A DNA stretch of 64,000 nt from Porphyra umbilicalis (taxonomy: Eukaryota; Rhodophyta; Bangiophyceae; Bangiales; Bangiaceae): the NCBI GenBank assembly GCA_002049455.2, contig KV918802.1:186001-250000 (forward strand), given 5' to 3'. The position numbers and the translations under genes are program-made. This document shows positions 22,602 to 34,499 of this stretch, in pieces (positions within the stretch are counted from its first letter, which is position 1; each line of letters starts with the position of its first letter). Under the pieces are notes generated by a model. That model saw nothing but the letters and a program-made list of their open reading frames with translations. It did not search any database and was not told the DNA's origin.

Positions 22602-23000
22602 TTGCTGATCCCCGAATTTTGTCCTGGTGGACAGAGACTGACTTGCAGACCGACTCACTCCACCAATCAGATGCGCCCCTCGGACTGACTTGGTGCGCCT
22701 GATTGCTTACATGTGCCCATCCAGCCTGGAAATCGACATCAGCTCCTCTCTTTTTCTGCACTTCTGGCAAGGAAACAGTAGAAAATCTCAAGATCTCGCG
22801 TAGGCAGCTTGCTCCGTGCCAAGAAAATCGGATCAAGCGGCAACAAACAGTGAGTTCTGCTGGATGCAAGGTCCTAGTACCGAATGCGGGCTTTCTATTG
22901 GCTTCGATGCCTTCTTACTGTCGTTTTCGACCAATGGAGTGCTGTTATTCACAGTCAGTCTCTGTCTCTGTCCCGCAGGACATAATTCGGGGATCAGCAA
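22602..23000 (+). mobile_element. Short inverted-repeat element (MITE-like), copy 1
   Basis: A 399-bp non-coding segment with ends TTGCTGATCCCCGAATT and its inverted counterpart GGGGATCAGCAA. The terminal repeats also share GTCCTG...GGACAGAGACTGACT inward, giving about 40 bp in total. A second copy lies in opposite orientation at 51663-52062, inside a Tc1 transposase. No reading frame with a domain is present. The target duplication is unclear; AT flanks both ends of both copies but is part of the symmetrical repeat. Confidence 0.8.
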
Positions 23001-23199
23001 TATCGCGACCACTAGGATCGATCTGGCTGCAGTCGAAAAACGATCCACAGAATTTTCCTCAGGAAACTTCGCGTTTGACACGAGGATTGAATAAGGAAGA
23101 GCGAGCAATGCGCTGTGTATCCTGTATTTTTGTGCAAAGATAGAACCCTTGAGCTCACGGATCACACATGTTTGTTGCTTAAATAGCCAGAGGATAAGC

Positions 23200-23234
23200 G
23201 CTGCAAGTAAGTAAGTATCAGTTGATGGAGGTAA
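23200..23234 (+). repeat. Left terminal inverted repeat of the MULE-like element
   Basis: Starts GCTGCAAGTAAGTAAG and ends GGAGGTAA; pairs with 28414-28448 with two mismatches. Confidence 0.85.
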
Positions 23235-23349
23235 CGATGGAGCTCTGAGACGGGATCGGAAGTGCGTACCCGAACGTTTTCATCGGTACTCGAACTCGAC
23301 AGCGTGCTGCTGGCCGGTGCTCAACAGGACAATCACCGCTTTCCCCGCC

Positions 23350-23921
23350 GCGGATGGTGGCACACGCGCCCGGCGCACCGCGCTTCCCCCCCGGCCGTCT
23401 TTCCCCCCCCCCCCTCCCGCCGTGGCAAGACGGCCATGCGCGCCGCGGCGCGCGCCCTCCGCCGCGCGCGGCCCGCGCGGAAGGCAGACAGGCGCCCGTG
23501 CCCGCCCCGTCTGGCGACGGCGGCGCTGTCAAGAACGCCCGCCTCCCACGCGGCCATGGCCGCCGACCATTGGCCGCCGCACGCCCGACCGGCGCCTCAC
23601 GCCCGACCGACAGCGGGCGTCCCGCAACATGCTGTGCCGCGCGTCGACGGCACGCCGCTCCGCCCTCCCTTGCGGCACCGACGCGTCGCCCGCCACACCG
23701 CAGCGCCGTCGGCGCCGGGCGCCGCGGCGGGTCCATGGCGCCCGCCGCCGCACCGCCGCGCCGTCGGCGCCGGGCGCCGCGGCGGGTCCATGGCGCCCGC
23801 CGCCCACACCGCCGACCGCGCGGTGGTGCGCGCCGCTGCCGCTGCAGCCACGGCGGCGGTGGCGCTCGCGCCCGTCAAGGCAGCGGGACGACCTGCGGCC
23901 GCCGCTGCGGCCGCTGCCGCT

Positions 23922-23954
<33 letters not shown>

Positions 23955-24740
23955 ACGCCGCAAGCGGTGGCCCCGCGGTGGGCAGGCGGCCCGCCGCGCC
24001 GTCGAACAAAGATGATCGCGGCGTCAGCACGGCCGCCGCCGCCACCGCCAAGGTGGCGGTGGCGCTCGCGCGCGTTGCGTCAGCGGGACGACCCGTCGCC
24101 ACCGCTGCCGCCGCCGCCGTCGCCGGCGTCGTCGTGACGCCGCAGGTGGTGGCCCCGCGGCGGGAGGGCGGCTTGCCGCGCCGCCGCCCACGGACGCCCG
24201 TGGAGCCGTCACTGCCGCCGCCGCTCCCGCCACCGTTCCCGTCGCCGTCCGTACAGGCGGCAGATGCCACGACGACAACTCTCCGCCCATTACCGTGCCT
24301 TACCTCCACGCCGCTGCCCTGTAGCTTGATGCGGCAGCCTTTCGGCCATCCTTCCCCCTGCCACCGCGGGTGCTCGGTGGTAGCGTCCCGCGTCGCGGCG
24401 GTGCCCGGCGGCGGGGACGCCCCCCCCCCTCCGGGCCTCACGGTCGACGCGGCGTTGGCGGAGATGCGGCTTGTGCGGGGCGGGGGCGCCTCCCCCCCCC
24501 CACGGTACGCGTCACAGTGGCGAGCGCGTCGTCAACCTGGGCGCTTAGGCTCGACGCAAACATGTCGCTCGCGACGCACGAGTTGTGACACGGCGTTTCT
24601 GTTGCGGGCGTTATCCGAGGGGACGGGCGGGGGGGGAGCGGCCGTCGGCACGCGGCCACCGAAGGGTGGGGGGGGCGACCGCCGACGCCGCAGCCGTCGC
24701 CGCTGCCGCCGCTACCACCCCAGCCGCGGCGGCGCCGCGG
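23350..24740. repeat. GC-rich low-complexity block with tandem duplications
   Basis: More than a kilobase of (CCG/GCC)-rich sequence inside the MULE-like element. It includes a tandem duplication of about 54 bp near 23700-23810 (each copy has GCCGTCGGCGCCGGGCGCCG) and a diverged repeat pairing about 23870-23960 with 24060-24140. Many frames are open only because stops are rare in such DNA; none shows a domain. Confidence 0.6.
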
Positions 24741-25082
24741 CCAGAGCGCTCGTGTTGGTCATGGAACTGGTCGTCATGCGACAGAAACTTGGGGTGCTGT
24801 GGGACGGGCACTGAGAGCAGAAAGGAACGAGAGAGTATCTTTTTAGAGGGGGTCAGCGTGGTGCCTTTCTGCGCGTGGGTTGAGGTGTGCAAGGGGGGGG
24901 GGGAAGCAAGTGCACGGTCTGGCTGGGCGATTTCGTTTCCATGTCATTTGGTTTGCACGGGTCCATGCCATTTCTTTCTATTCTACTGCGGGCCATCACA
25001 CCAATCATTTCCTATTCTACTGAGAGCCGTCATCACCACCATTTTCACCACAGTTGCCGCCGTCGCTGCCAATCAGCGCTCC

Positions 25083-28044
25083 CTATGAGGGCACCTGGCT
25101 TGCCGCCGTCATGAGGTTGATGAACCAGCGGGGCGGCTGACCACCGCTCTGGGTGCCGTTTGGCTGTTTAGCCGTCGCACTCCCGTCGGCAGAACCGCCC
25201 AGCACGACATTGGCACTTGCCCGAAGAGCAGCATTTTCTGCCTCCAGTGTCTTGTTGCGTTGCTCAAGTAGCTGCTTCTCGAGCTCCGCGATGCGAACGT
25301 CCGTTGAGCTCGACGGAGCTGCCCGGACCCCGCGACTCCGCTTCCTCTGGGGCTGGGTACGGCCGGCGGCCGGCACAGACCCAACGGTACTGCCGGTACT
25401 GGCCCCTAGAGCCCCGCGTCCACTGTGACACGTCCCCTGCCCTCCTCCATCACCATCCCCAGGTCCCACGCTCGCCGCAGCACCCGACACTTGCCCAACT
25501 TCAGCAGGCACGTCCTGCGCGAAAGAGAAGTCGCCTTGAGATAGGCGCGCCCGACGGCGCTTGTCACGGCGCCGCTGGGAGTGGTCGGCGCGCTCCATTG
25601 GCGTGTACTCCCCGGCCGCGCGCCCGTCCTCAAGCTCGTCCGCGTCTCGCTGGTCCACAAACTTACTGCCGGTCATGGCAACCATCAATGGCTGCCGCCA
25701 TCCGCACAGCTTGTAGACGCCCTCGTGCTGCGACTCCTCCGTTTTCGTGGTTGAAGAGGCAACCTCTCGCTGAAGGTCGTCTGCCTCGGAGAATGCGGGG
25801 CAAAACGCGAGGAGCAAGCGCTTGTTGGCCAGGACGCATACGCAGTCGCGCGTCGGCTCGTGTTGTATGACCAGCGCTCGTAGCCGTTGCGCTTCATCAA
25901 CGTTGACGCACTCGGTAAGCTGCCTCAGCGGTGCGCGCACGGTCAGAGGCGCCGGGTCGCACACCCGATTGGCGTGGGCCTTGCAGCCAAAAAGGATGTT
26001 TCTGGCATGCCCGTCGGCGTCGAACTCGTCAAAACCGACGTCCTCGAGGGCGTCACAAATACCCCCGGCCAGGGAGGCGGAAACGTCCAGGGTGACGCCG
26101 ACAAGGACTCCCTGGTTCATCTTTTGTACCAACTCCGTGGCTTGGCGGACGACCGCCGCCGCCCGGGGGCCGTCAAGGCTCGAGTCGACGACCTGCAGCT
26201 TCCGAGCAACAAGCACGTGCCATGGCGCCCAATTGGGGTTGATTTTGAGCACCTCGTGGAAGAACAGTTTGTAGCACGTGCGCGCCACCTGCCGCGTGGC
26301 CCGCTGGATGAAAAAGCGGGCGAGCGTCATACCGTTGTTGTCGATCGTCGTGGTGATGGCCAGCACGAAATTGTCGCCGTCCCGTGCCAGCCCCGCCGAC
26401 TCGATGGCCTTGTAGTATTCATCCGTTTCGAGGGCTAGTACGCCGTTCGCCACCCGCCGCACGTTGCTCTCAAAGAAGACGGGGAAGATGTAGCCCATTT
26501 CCGCTGACACGACAGGGGCCCTTAAGTATGGATCCCTCGCCGTCACCGCCCGCGCAACGCTTTGGAGCGCTGCGTCGCGCCCTTGTCCCCAGGGATTCCG
26601 CTCCGCAGTCGCCTGCCGGCGAGCATTCCGTAACGCCGTTTGCGGCACTGCGGCAGCCACCCGGCCGTACTCATCGGCCGGCTTGTCGCGAACGTCCTCC
26701 TCCTCGGCTGCGAGGGAAACGCAGTGGTGTTCCCTCACATCTGCGGCAGTGAGAAGCAGACCACGGGTGGAGGTGGTGATGGGTAGTGGAGGATGCGTGT
26801 GGGCGCCAACCGAAAGGATGGGGAAGCTTCCCTGCAAGTCTCGGGCGCCGTCACCCATCAGGGGGGTGCCAATGTAGAGCACGTTGCTGCACTTGGAGCG
26901 GCACGAGAGCGCCAGCGCCTCCCCCGCGTGGGCCTTGCACTTGAATCGGGAACCCGCCACTCGGACGGTCATGCACGGCTGGTTGGTGCTGACACCTGCA
27001 GGAATGCTTGTCACCTGTCTGTAACGTTCAAAAAAGGGAACAGACGTCAGGCGCCGAATAGCAACACTTCTGAAAGGATAAGAATATCAGAATCACGTGC
27101 GGTACAGAGAGTTCGTAGTCATGCCCGCGACGAGAAACGCAAATCGAGCACACAAATACGTACCTCCCCTCGCCAATCCACGTCTCAATGTTCGTCAGGT
27201 CGTGGATGTTTGTGATGGATGAGTTCTTGTGCCCCATGCGATTAGTCGGCGAGTAGCTGGCACACCCCAAGAAGTTCCTGCCAGACGACCGGATGGTGAC
27301 AACCTGGCCTTTGGGGGGAGTGGAGAGGCCGGCGCAGATGACGTTAGGACACGCCCTGTGGATTGAAGGGACGACGACCGACGTGTACTTGTCCCACTCT
27401 CGGGCCAGCGCCTGTTGCGCCGTGTGCGCGTCTGGCGCCTCGGAGTTGGCACTCGCGAACAGCTTCTCGTAAACAGCAAACTCGTCGGAGTCCCCCGGCT
27501 CAAGGGTAGTGTGCGGCCGCTCCACTACAGCGCGCGGGACGTTGGGGCAAGCGTCCACGCCGGAGCAAGGGTACTCTACCCGCTCGTAGGTGCAAAACCC
27601 AAAGTGAGGCGAGAGCTGGTTGGTGAGCTTGCGGCTCTGCCCACCGATTGACTTGTAGGCTACGAAGATCTTAGGGCTTAATCCATTCTCCACCGAGAGG
27701 ACCGGCACCATGGTGAGCACACCATTTGTAGGCGAGCTGCATGTCTGCGGGTAGGACGGCACAACGAGTGACTCGATGGCCTCTTCCGCCTTGGGGGTGC
27801 GCTTGGAGCGGCGTGGGCCGACGTCCAGCACGGGGAGTTGGAGGGGGGAGGCATCAGGTCCATTGGCAGCACCGGTCAGGCCGGCCACACTGCCTGACGG
27901 CAGCGATGCACCCGTAGGCACAGTAGTAACCCAATCGGCCGCCCCCGACGCCATGCCCCCCGCGCCTAAAACCGAACACGCACCCCCCACCGTCGCCGGA
28001 ATCGCACCTCGTCCTCCCGTGCCTTTACAACACGCGCACCGCAC
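25083..28044 (-). CDS. MULE-like transposase with FLYWCH/WRKY-type zinc finger, two exons
   Basis: Exon 1 is 28044-27164 and exon 2 is 27018-25083, joined across a 145-nt intron (27163-27019) with donor GTACGT and acceptor TTACAG. Splicing keeps frame and gives ETWIGEG-R-QVTSIPAG, about 938 residues in all. After the junction, FKCKAHAGEALALSC...H.H (VGAHTHPP) resembles the FLYWCH/WRKY-GCM1 zinc finger of Mutator-like transposases. Further on, DNFVLAITTTIDNNGMTLAR, then TLDVSASLAGGICDALEDVG and FGCKAHANRV near residues 604-645, fit the second catalytic Asp and the C-x-x-H of the MULE DDE domain. A coiled coil (RIAELEKQLLEQRN) lies near residue 870. No stop interrupts it, so it may be intact. 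The catalytic assignment is inference; the start could be a later Met. Confidence 0.6.
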
Positions 28045-28413
28045 CTCGAACCAATGAGTGGAGCGAGCTGGCTCTCGCTCATCTCCCTGCTGGTGCCCCC
28101 CAGCGGATGCGCAACACGCAATGACACAAGATCAACGTCCGCGTTAACCGCTGGCCACACGGGTGCGGACTCGTAGGGCGCCCAAAAAGGCGCCAAGATC
28201 CGCGTATCAAACGGGCGCGCGCGCCGTGGCCGCAGGGAAAGTGCATGCTCTTGTCGGCGAGAGAGCGCGCGCTGTGGTCGACGAGAGAGCGCGCGTTCTG
28301 CTCAAATATCGCTGTGCCTTTGAATTTGCAATCAGATAGCGCTGTGCCTTTGAATTTGCAACAGAGGAAGCAAGGAAGTAAGCCTTCCGATTGAGTCACA
28401 AATGCAACCAACC

Positions 28414-28448
28414 TTACTTCCATGAACTGATACTTACTTACTTGCAGC
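28414..28448 (-). repeat. Right terminal inverted repeat of the MULE-like element
   Basis: Reverse complement of 23200-23234 with two mismatches; followed at 28458-28466 by the outer direct repeat AATAGCCAG. Confidence 0.85.
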
Positions 28449-28466
28449 CACATACACAATAGCCAG

Positions 28467-31037
28467 TTTCCATGCGCGTTGTGAAGGCACAGAGCGAGCC
28501 TGTCACACATGAGGCGTGCCACTGACCACATGAAAACGCACGCGCGGTCTGTTGGCACCAACTACTCGCGCACACGTGGTCCAGCAGGAAAGCCTTCGTG
28601 ACCCGACTTGGCCGGGATTGTCGAGCATCCACCTCCACCCCGTCGTCACCGCCTCTCCCGAGGCTGGCGGTGCCCCGTGGGGCGGCGTCGCTGCTAGGTG
28701 GGCGGAGCCTCTCCCCCCCTGCCCCCCCTCCCCTCCCCCTGCCAATCCCGCCGACCGGCTCCGCGTCCCCCCCCTCGGCGACACGGCACGAACCGCGAGG
28801 TGGCGGCCCTCCCCCCCTCTTCCCCCCCCTTTCCTCCCCCCCTCCCCCACCCCTTCTTGCTCCCTTGCTACGCACCCACCCCCAGCCGAATTCCCGGCTT
28901 TTGAAAGGTCCCCCACCCCCCCGTTCCAGCCATTGTCGGGACCGGCGCGGATGCCACCGACAGCCCGCCGTCGCGACGGCAGCGTGGCCGCCGCCGCCGC
29001 CGGTCGGCGTCGCGCGACGCTGCTGCCGCAGCCGCCAGCCCGGTTTCCAGCGCCGCCGCCGCCGCCGCGTACGCCGCCGCCGCCGCCGCCGCCGCCGTCT
29101 CCCCCGCCGCCGCCGCCGCGGCGTCCGACGCCATTCCCGCCGCCGCCACCGCCCCGAGCCCCTCTCCCGGCCCGCGGAAGTCTGGGGACTTGGCCCCATC
29201 ATCGCACGCCTCGGCGCACAAGAGTGACCTACAACACTTGATTCGATGTCGCCTGCACCCACCTCGTGCGACTGGGCAACACGTCATGCGCTCCGCCGGC
29301 ACGAACTGTGCACAAGCTGCTGTATCAAAGCGTGCTCACCAGACATTTTAGCTTGTATGAACAGGCAAGATCCTTGTCTTCCACAGAATTTGATCAATCG
29401 GTGTGTGCGCCGGCGCATGGATGTTTTGCAGAAATATGGCGGCCACTCACTGTTCGTGCTTCTATATGTGCGAGGCTCGCCTATTTTTGGTGTCAAGCGA
29501 AGCTGGCATGAGCGAACATTATGTGATCGGCATGAAACATCTTGCGCCGCATGACCAACCCACATAACACTACATCTGTTGGAAAGAGCGCGATAAATGT
29601 TCGAGATTTACATCTTGCCTGCAGAATACGCCGAAAATCATACAACCGCGCACGGATGTCGGGCCGTGCGACACGCGTGCGACAGCCGTGCGCGCACGCA
29701 TGCGAGGCCGTAGAGGCATAATTGGCGACGCGTCACCAAATCTGCCCCTACGGCCTCTGTGAGATGGATGACACTCTCTCGACCACTGATATTTTAGCAC
29801 GTTAAGAGCAAACCCTGCAAAGTCGGCCCCAAGTCATATTTGCGAAACGTGGCGCAACGTGGCGCAAACGTGTCTCATTATTAAGGAAATGGGGCCGTAA
29901 CGCTCCCGCATCGACGTCTCCGACCCCATTTAGGCATCATTTCGCCCAAATCAAATGACGTAAGTACAACGCATATGTTGCTTTCAGAAATGGGGCCCGT
30001 GCCGGACCGACCCCATTCCCGACCGGAAATGAGGTCGGTCCGAAGCCGACCCCATTCTTTTATGCTCTCTCATTGGTCGAACGATTCGAAATAGTATAGA
30101 AGATACCACGCATAAGCGAGCAACGTTTGGGCCCACGATCAGCCCCGGTTTTTCGCAGTCATTCAGAAACTAAAAATTGTAGATCTGGACCACTCCTCTC
30201 GAAAGCGGGTTCGCGGCTCTGGCCAGATATTTTTGTCACGGCATGCACAGAGGGAAGCGCGTTGGATCTTTTTGCGCCTGCGTGGCTCCCACGCATCGCT
30301 CACAGAGCAATCTGAGAGGGGAGGGGCTGTCAACCCAGGTGAGCTGCGCCTGCGGAGGGCCTCTCTGGGAGCCCTCGTGGAGGGAGATCGTTTCACGAGG
30401 GCGGCGCGGGCCGTCGACAGCGCCGCGTGGAGGGGCGAGATTGGGCCGGTCGCTGTGCTGCAGCTATTGGGGCGCCCTGACAGGAGCCTGAGGGGGTCCT
30501 GCAGCCTGAACGGTCGCGCCTCGATGGCGAAGGCCGCGATCGGCACCGTTTGAAGGGGGGTGGCCGCCCAGCCACCGTGCATCAGTGGCCGGGGGCGCCC
30601 ACTCGAGCGCTGCCTGGGGGGGGTGGTGGCGGGGCATCCCGGCGTGCATCTGCAGTGGGGGGGTGGGCTGGGGTGGCTGTCCGCAGTGGTCGGCCGGACA
30701 CGCCATTCAGAGGACGGCACGGGCCGCCCGCTGATTGCCACCGCCGTCGTTACCCCCATCCCGTCGCCTCCGTTTTTTGTCCACCCACCCCACCCGTGAG
30801 CACGGCCGACGCGGCCCCTCCTCCATCGCGCCGGCCACGCGCTCTTTTCTCACGGCTGGGCTCCATCCCACTCCCCCCCCCTTCTCGATCTCGCTGGGCA
30901 CGCGCGCTGCTCGCACCGCTCGTCCCCCCTCCTCCCCCCCTCCTCCATTTCCACGTCGCACCAGGCGCCCCTGCTGTTCTTCCCCATTCCCACCCCGCCC
31001 CCCACGGGGTCCAGTCGTGTGCGTCCCTGCTTTCCGT
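28467..31037. other. No gene; GC-rich tract, then Harbinger 5' region
   Basis: 28680-29170 is C-rich and (CCG)-rich with no credible coding. 29230-29880 is mixed sequence in which I see nothing. At 29895-30060 there are several AAATGGGG/CCCCATT words in both orientations (for example AAATGGGGCCC at 29989 and ACCCCATTCTTTTATG at 30050). A similarly arranged segment stands upstream of the other Harbinger transposase (complement of about 41880-41955), so this may contain the element's left end. Another C-rich stretch precedes the transposase start. Confidence 0.35.
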
Positions 31038-32624
31038 ATGGACGTCCAGGACGAGGAGGTCTGGGCCACCGCCGCCCTGCCGGCCGAGGACGACGGCGCG
31101 GACGTTGCTGCTGTGGTGCAGACGCACGTCAATGTGGTCATGGCGGTGCGCCGACGCTTGCGCGCCAAGCGCATCGCGCGACGGTGGCTTTATCGTGGCT
31201 CCACCGCGGGGCGCCGTGGCAACAAGCGCCGCGACTTTGTGGCCGGTGCACACGCCATTTTGCGAGACTACTTCGGTGTTAGCGGTGTGCTCCCTATCTA
31301 CGATGAGCGGGACTTTGAGACGCAGTTCCGTGTCCCCCGCGCCGTCTTTCGGCGTATCTATTTGGCTGTTAAGGACGAGCCCTTCTTCCAACAACGCATT
31401 AATGCGACGGGCAAGCTGCACGCGCATCCACTGCAGAAGGTATTGGCTGCCTTTCGCGTGATCGCCTACAGCGAGGCGGCCGACCGAGCGGACGAGTACG
31501 TGCGCCTGTCCCGGACGGTGATCGCCAAGTCGACCAAGTTGCTGATGGAGTTTATTGTCAAGCGATGGGGACCTACCTACCTGCAACGACCGAAACAAGA
31601 CGAGCTCAACACCATTATGGAGCGCAACAAGGAACGCGGGATGCCGGAGTGCATGGGCTCCCTCGACTGTTGCCACTGGGAGTGGCACCAGCTCCCGACG
31701 GGGATGGCGGGGGCGTATCAGAGTCGCAAGGGCAAGCAGGGCATCGCCGTAGAAGCTGTGTGTGACGAGGACCTGTGGGTGTGGCACCTGATTGTTGGGG
31801 CCCCCGGCAGTCTGAACGACATCAACGTCAAGCAGCAGTCGCCGCTGTACCTGGACGTCACTGACGACAGGTGGCCGCCTCGCGGCACGCCCTTTACTAT
31901 CAATGGCCGCACCCGCACGCTACCCTTCTACCTTGTCGACGGGATTTACCCGCGCTACGCTTTTCTGATGTCGCCGCACCCCAAGCCGTCCACCAAGGAG
32001 CAGACGACGCTCAACCGCCTCCAAGAGGCCATCCGAAAGGACGTGGAGCAGCTGTTTGGCGTATTGATGAAGCGCTTTCATGTTGCGCTCCACCCTGGGC
32101 GCTACCGCTCTGTGTCGCAGCTTGTGACGACCTACAAGGCAATTTGCATTCTGCATAACATGTGTGTGGAGAGTCGACGCAGCAACTTTTTCAGTCGCCT
32201 TCGACGTGCGGTGGGGGGTGATGGTGGGACTTAGTGTGGCGTAGGTTGCGATGCTGGCGGCGGGTCAGATGGTGGGGAAGGGCAGAGCGGTGGGACACCA
32301 GCTGGCGGCATGGCTGCCGCCGGGGCAGTTGCACCTGGCGGCGGCAGTCCCGGTGGCGTCAGCGGTGTTATTGCTGCCGCCGGGGCTCCAGCACCTGGCG
32401 GTGGCGTCGGCGGCGTCGCTGCGGCAATGGACAACATTGACGCCGTCGGCAACGCGCCGTCTGCTCTTAATCCCGTCGCCCACCCGCCTGCCGCTGGCAT
32501 GGCTACCATTTTTTATGCTTGAGCTGAGACGCACAATGTGCAGGAGAACGAGCGCCTGCGAGCTGACCTGACCGCGGACATTTATCGCGACCGAGGCGAA
32601 CTGCTTGCCCCGTACATTGGGTGA
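31038..32624 (+). pseudogene. PIF/Harbinger transposase 1 (catalytic part open, tail broken)
   Basis: DDE-type endonuclease of PIF/Harbinger transposons. I start it at MDVQDEEVW (31038), after a C-rich leader. The catalytic triad sits in GSLDCCHWEW (Asp codon 31665-31667), GAPGSLNDINV and RKDVEQLFGVL, with AICILHNMCVE near the end; the frame stops at TAG 32232-32234 after 398 residues. In the same frame beyond it runs a Gly/Ala/Pro-rich linker, a TGA at 32520-32522, and then ENERLRADL...ELLAPYIG ending at 32624. The same tail occurs in the second Harbinger protein, so the ancestral protein probably included it. The catalytic domain alone may still be translated. Confidence 0.8.
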
Positions 32625-32639
32625 CGCGATGTAGGGCGT

Positions 32640-32705
32640 AGTAGGGAAGACGCGAATATTTTTTTTTCCCGCTGGGCAGGGTTTTTTTTTCCTACACACC
32701 TCTGC
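32640..32705. other. T-rich tracts downstream of Harbinger 1
   Basis: Two T-runs flank CCCGCTGGGCAGGG. A similar GGGCAGG followed by a T-run occurs at about 37728, after the accessory reading frame, so the two may be related ends or 3' regions. Confidence 0.35.
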
Positions 32706-32924
32706 TACGATCGTTTGAACGGCGGGAGGCCCCCAGCGCCACTAACCCGGAGTGACTGGCCCACGGGTCCGGCGGGGGATCCCCTGGGCTACCTCGGCCG
32801 CGGTCGTCGCCGTCGTGACGGCCGCCCGCGCCAGACCGCCGCGGCCTCCACACGGTGGCAACCCGTGGTCATGATGGCGCTCGCGGCTCCCGCGCCGGTG
32901 GCCGCGCAGCGCCCGACGGCGGGT

Positions 32925-33725
32925 CGCCGACTCCGCCGCCGCCGCCGCCGCCACCGCCGCCACCGCCCTCGCCGCCACGAACAACGCATCCGCCGCCGCC
33001 GCCCCCGCCGCCGCTGCCGCCGCCGCCCCCGCCGCCGCCACCGCCGCCGCCCCCACCGCCACCGCCGCCGCCATCGCCGCCGTCCCCGTTGCCGCCCCCA
33101 CCGCCACCGCCGCCGCCGCCGCCCCCGCCGCCCTTGCCGCTGCCGCCTTCGCAGCCGCCGATGCAGCCGCCGCCACAGCTGCTTCCTCCGCCGCGGTTGA
33201 CTGCCACCGACGCCGCCCACTGCGCTTGGGCGGCGTCGAGGCTGTCGGCGAGCGCAGGTGCGTCGGCGGGAGGGTAGCCGACGGCTGCACAGCGGCAGCC
33301 ACCGAGGGGGTCGGCACGGAGGTGGCAGGCAGCGGCAGCGGGCCGCCGCTGACGTCACCGCCGCCGCCGCTGCCGCCGCTGCCCCCGCCGCCACCGCCGC
33401 CGCCGCCGCCACCGCCGCCGCCCCCGCCGCCGCTCCCACCGCCACCGCCGCCGCCGCCGCATTCGCCGCCGTCGCCGCTTCCGCCTTCGCAGCCGCCGGT
33501 GCAGCCGCCGCCACAGCTGCTTCCTCCGCCGCCGTTGACCGCCACCGACGCCGCCCACTGCGCTTGGGCGGTGTCGAGGCTGTCGGCGAGTGCAGGTGCG
33601 GCGGCGGGAAGGTAGGCGACGGCTGCACCGCGGCGGCCACCGAGAAGGTTGGCACGGAGGTGGCAGGCAGCGGCAGCGGGCCTCCACTGTCGCCCCCACC
33701 GCCGCCGCCGCCGCCGCTGCCCCCG

Positions 33726-33756
<31 letters not shown>

Positions 33757-34230
33757 TGCCCCCGCCGCCACCGCCGCCACCACCGCCACGGCCAACGCCG
33801 CCGCCGCCGCCGCCCCCGCCACCGCCAACGCCTCCGCCGCCGCCGCTTTCACCGCCGCCGCCGCCGCCGCCCCCGCCACCGCCGACGCCTCCGCCGCCGC
33901 TGCTTTCGCCGCCACCGCCGCCGCCACCCCCGCCACCGCCGACGCCGCCGCCGCCGCCGCCCCGGCCGCCGCCGCCGATGCCGCCCCCGCCACCGCCGAC
34001 GCCGCCCTTACCGCCGCCCCCGCCGCCGCCGCCGCCGCAGCCCCCGCCGCCGTTGCTGCTGCCGCCGTCGCAGCCGCCGTCGCAGCCGCCGCCGCAGCTG
34101 CTGCCGTCGTCTTCGCCGCACATGGCGCCGTTGGCCGCCGGCGACGCCGCCCACTGCGCGTGCGGAGTCCAGCTTGCGGCAAGCGCACGTGCGGCGGCGC
34201 GAGGGTACGCAGCGCCCGCGCCGCGGCGGC
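32925..34230. repeat. (CCG)n arrays with an interspersed unit of about 345 bp
   Basis: Three long (CCG)n-type tracts alternate with a unique-looking spacer. The spacer occurs at about 33145-33350 and 33490-33690 in nearly the same form and at 34040-34220 as a diverged copy. It includes GACGCCGCCCACTGCGC. The period of the first two is about 345 bp. Both strands are open for long distances (Pro- or Gly-rich), which I attribute to composition. Confidence 0.75.
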
Positions 34231-34499
34231 GCAGCGGCTCCAGGCGACCAGGCTACAGAGATTGCTGGCGGTGGCGGCTCGGGAGCGCGGGCGGGGCAGG
34301 ATTGCGGGTAGCAGCAGCGTGGGCAGGGCGGCCTGCGGTGGGGTGGCTCTCGTGCGAAGGGCCGCGAGATGATTGCGCGTGCAAGCTTCGCAAGATCTTG
34401 TGGCTCGACACGCTGCCCATGGACCGCATTAATAAACTTGCTTCTGCCGTTTTCGCTCGCCACAAAAATCCCGCGCAAACAATTCATTGCCACATGAGG

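Larger units (their letters stand above)
23191..28457 (-). mobile_element. MULE-like DNA transposon, about 5.27 kb
   Basis: A 35-bp inverted repeat lies at 23200-23234 and 28414-28448, identical at 33 positions and containing GCAAGTAAGTAAGTATCAGT. Just outside it both flanks carry AATAGCCAG (23182-23190 and 28458-28466), a 9-bp direct repeat of the size Mutator-like elements generate. The outermost nine bases between the direct repeat and the inverted repeat do not match each other, so the exact ends are uncertain. Inside is one spliced minus-strand transposase gene (25083-28044) plus 1.4 kb of GC-rich filler. The right subterminal region has short tandem words (CTGTGCCTTTGAATTTGCAA twice, 28311-28361). 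Confidence 0.65.
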
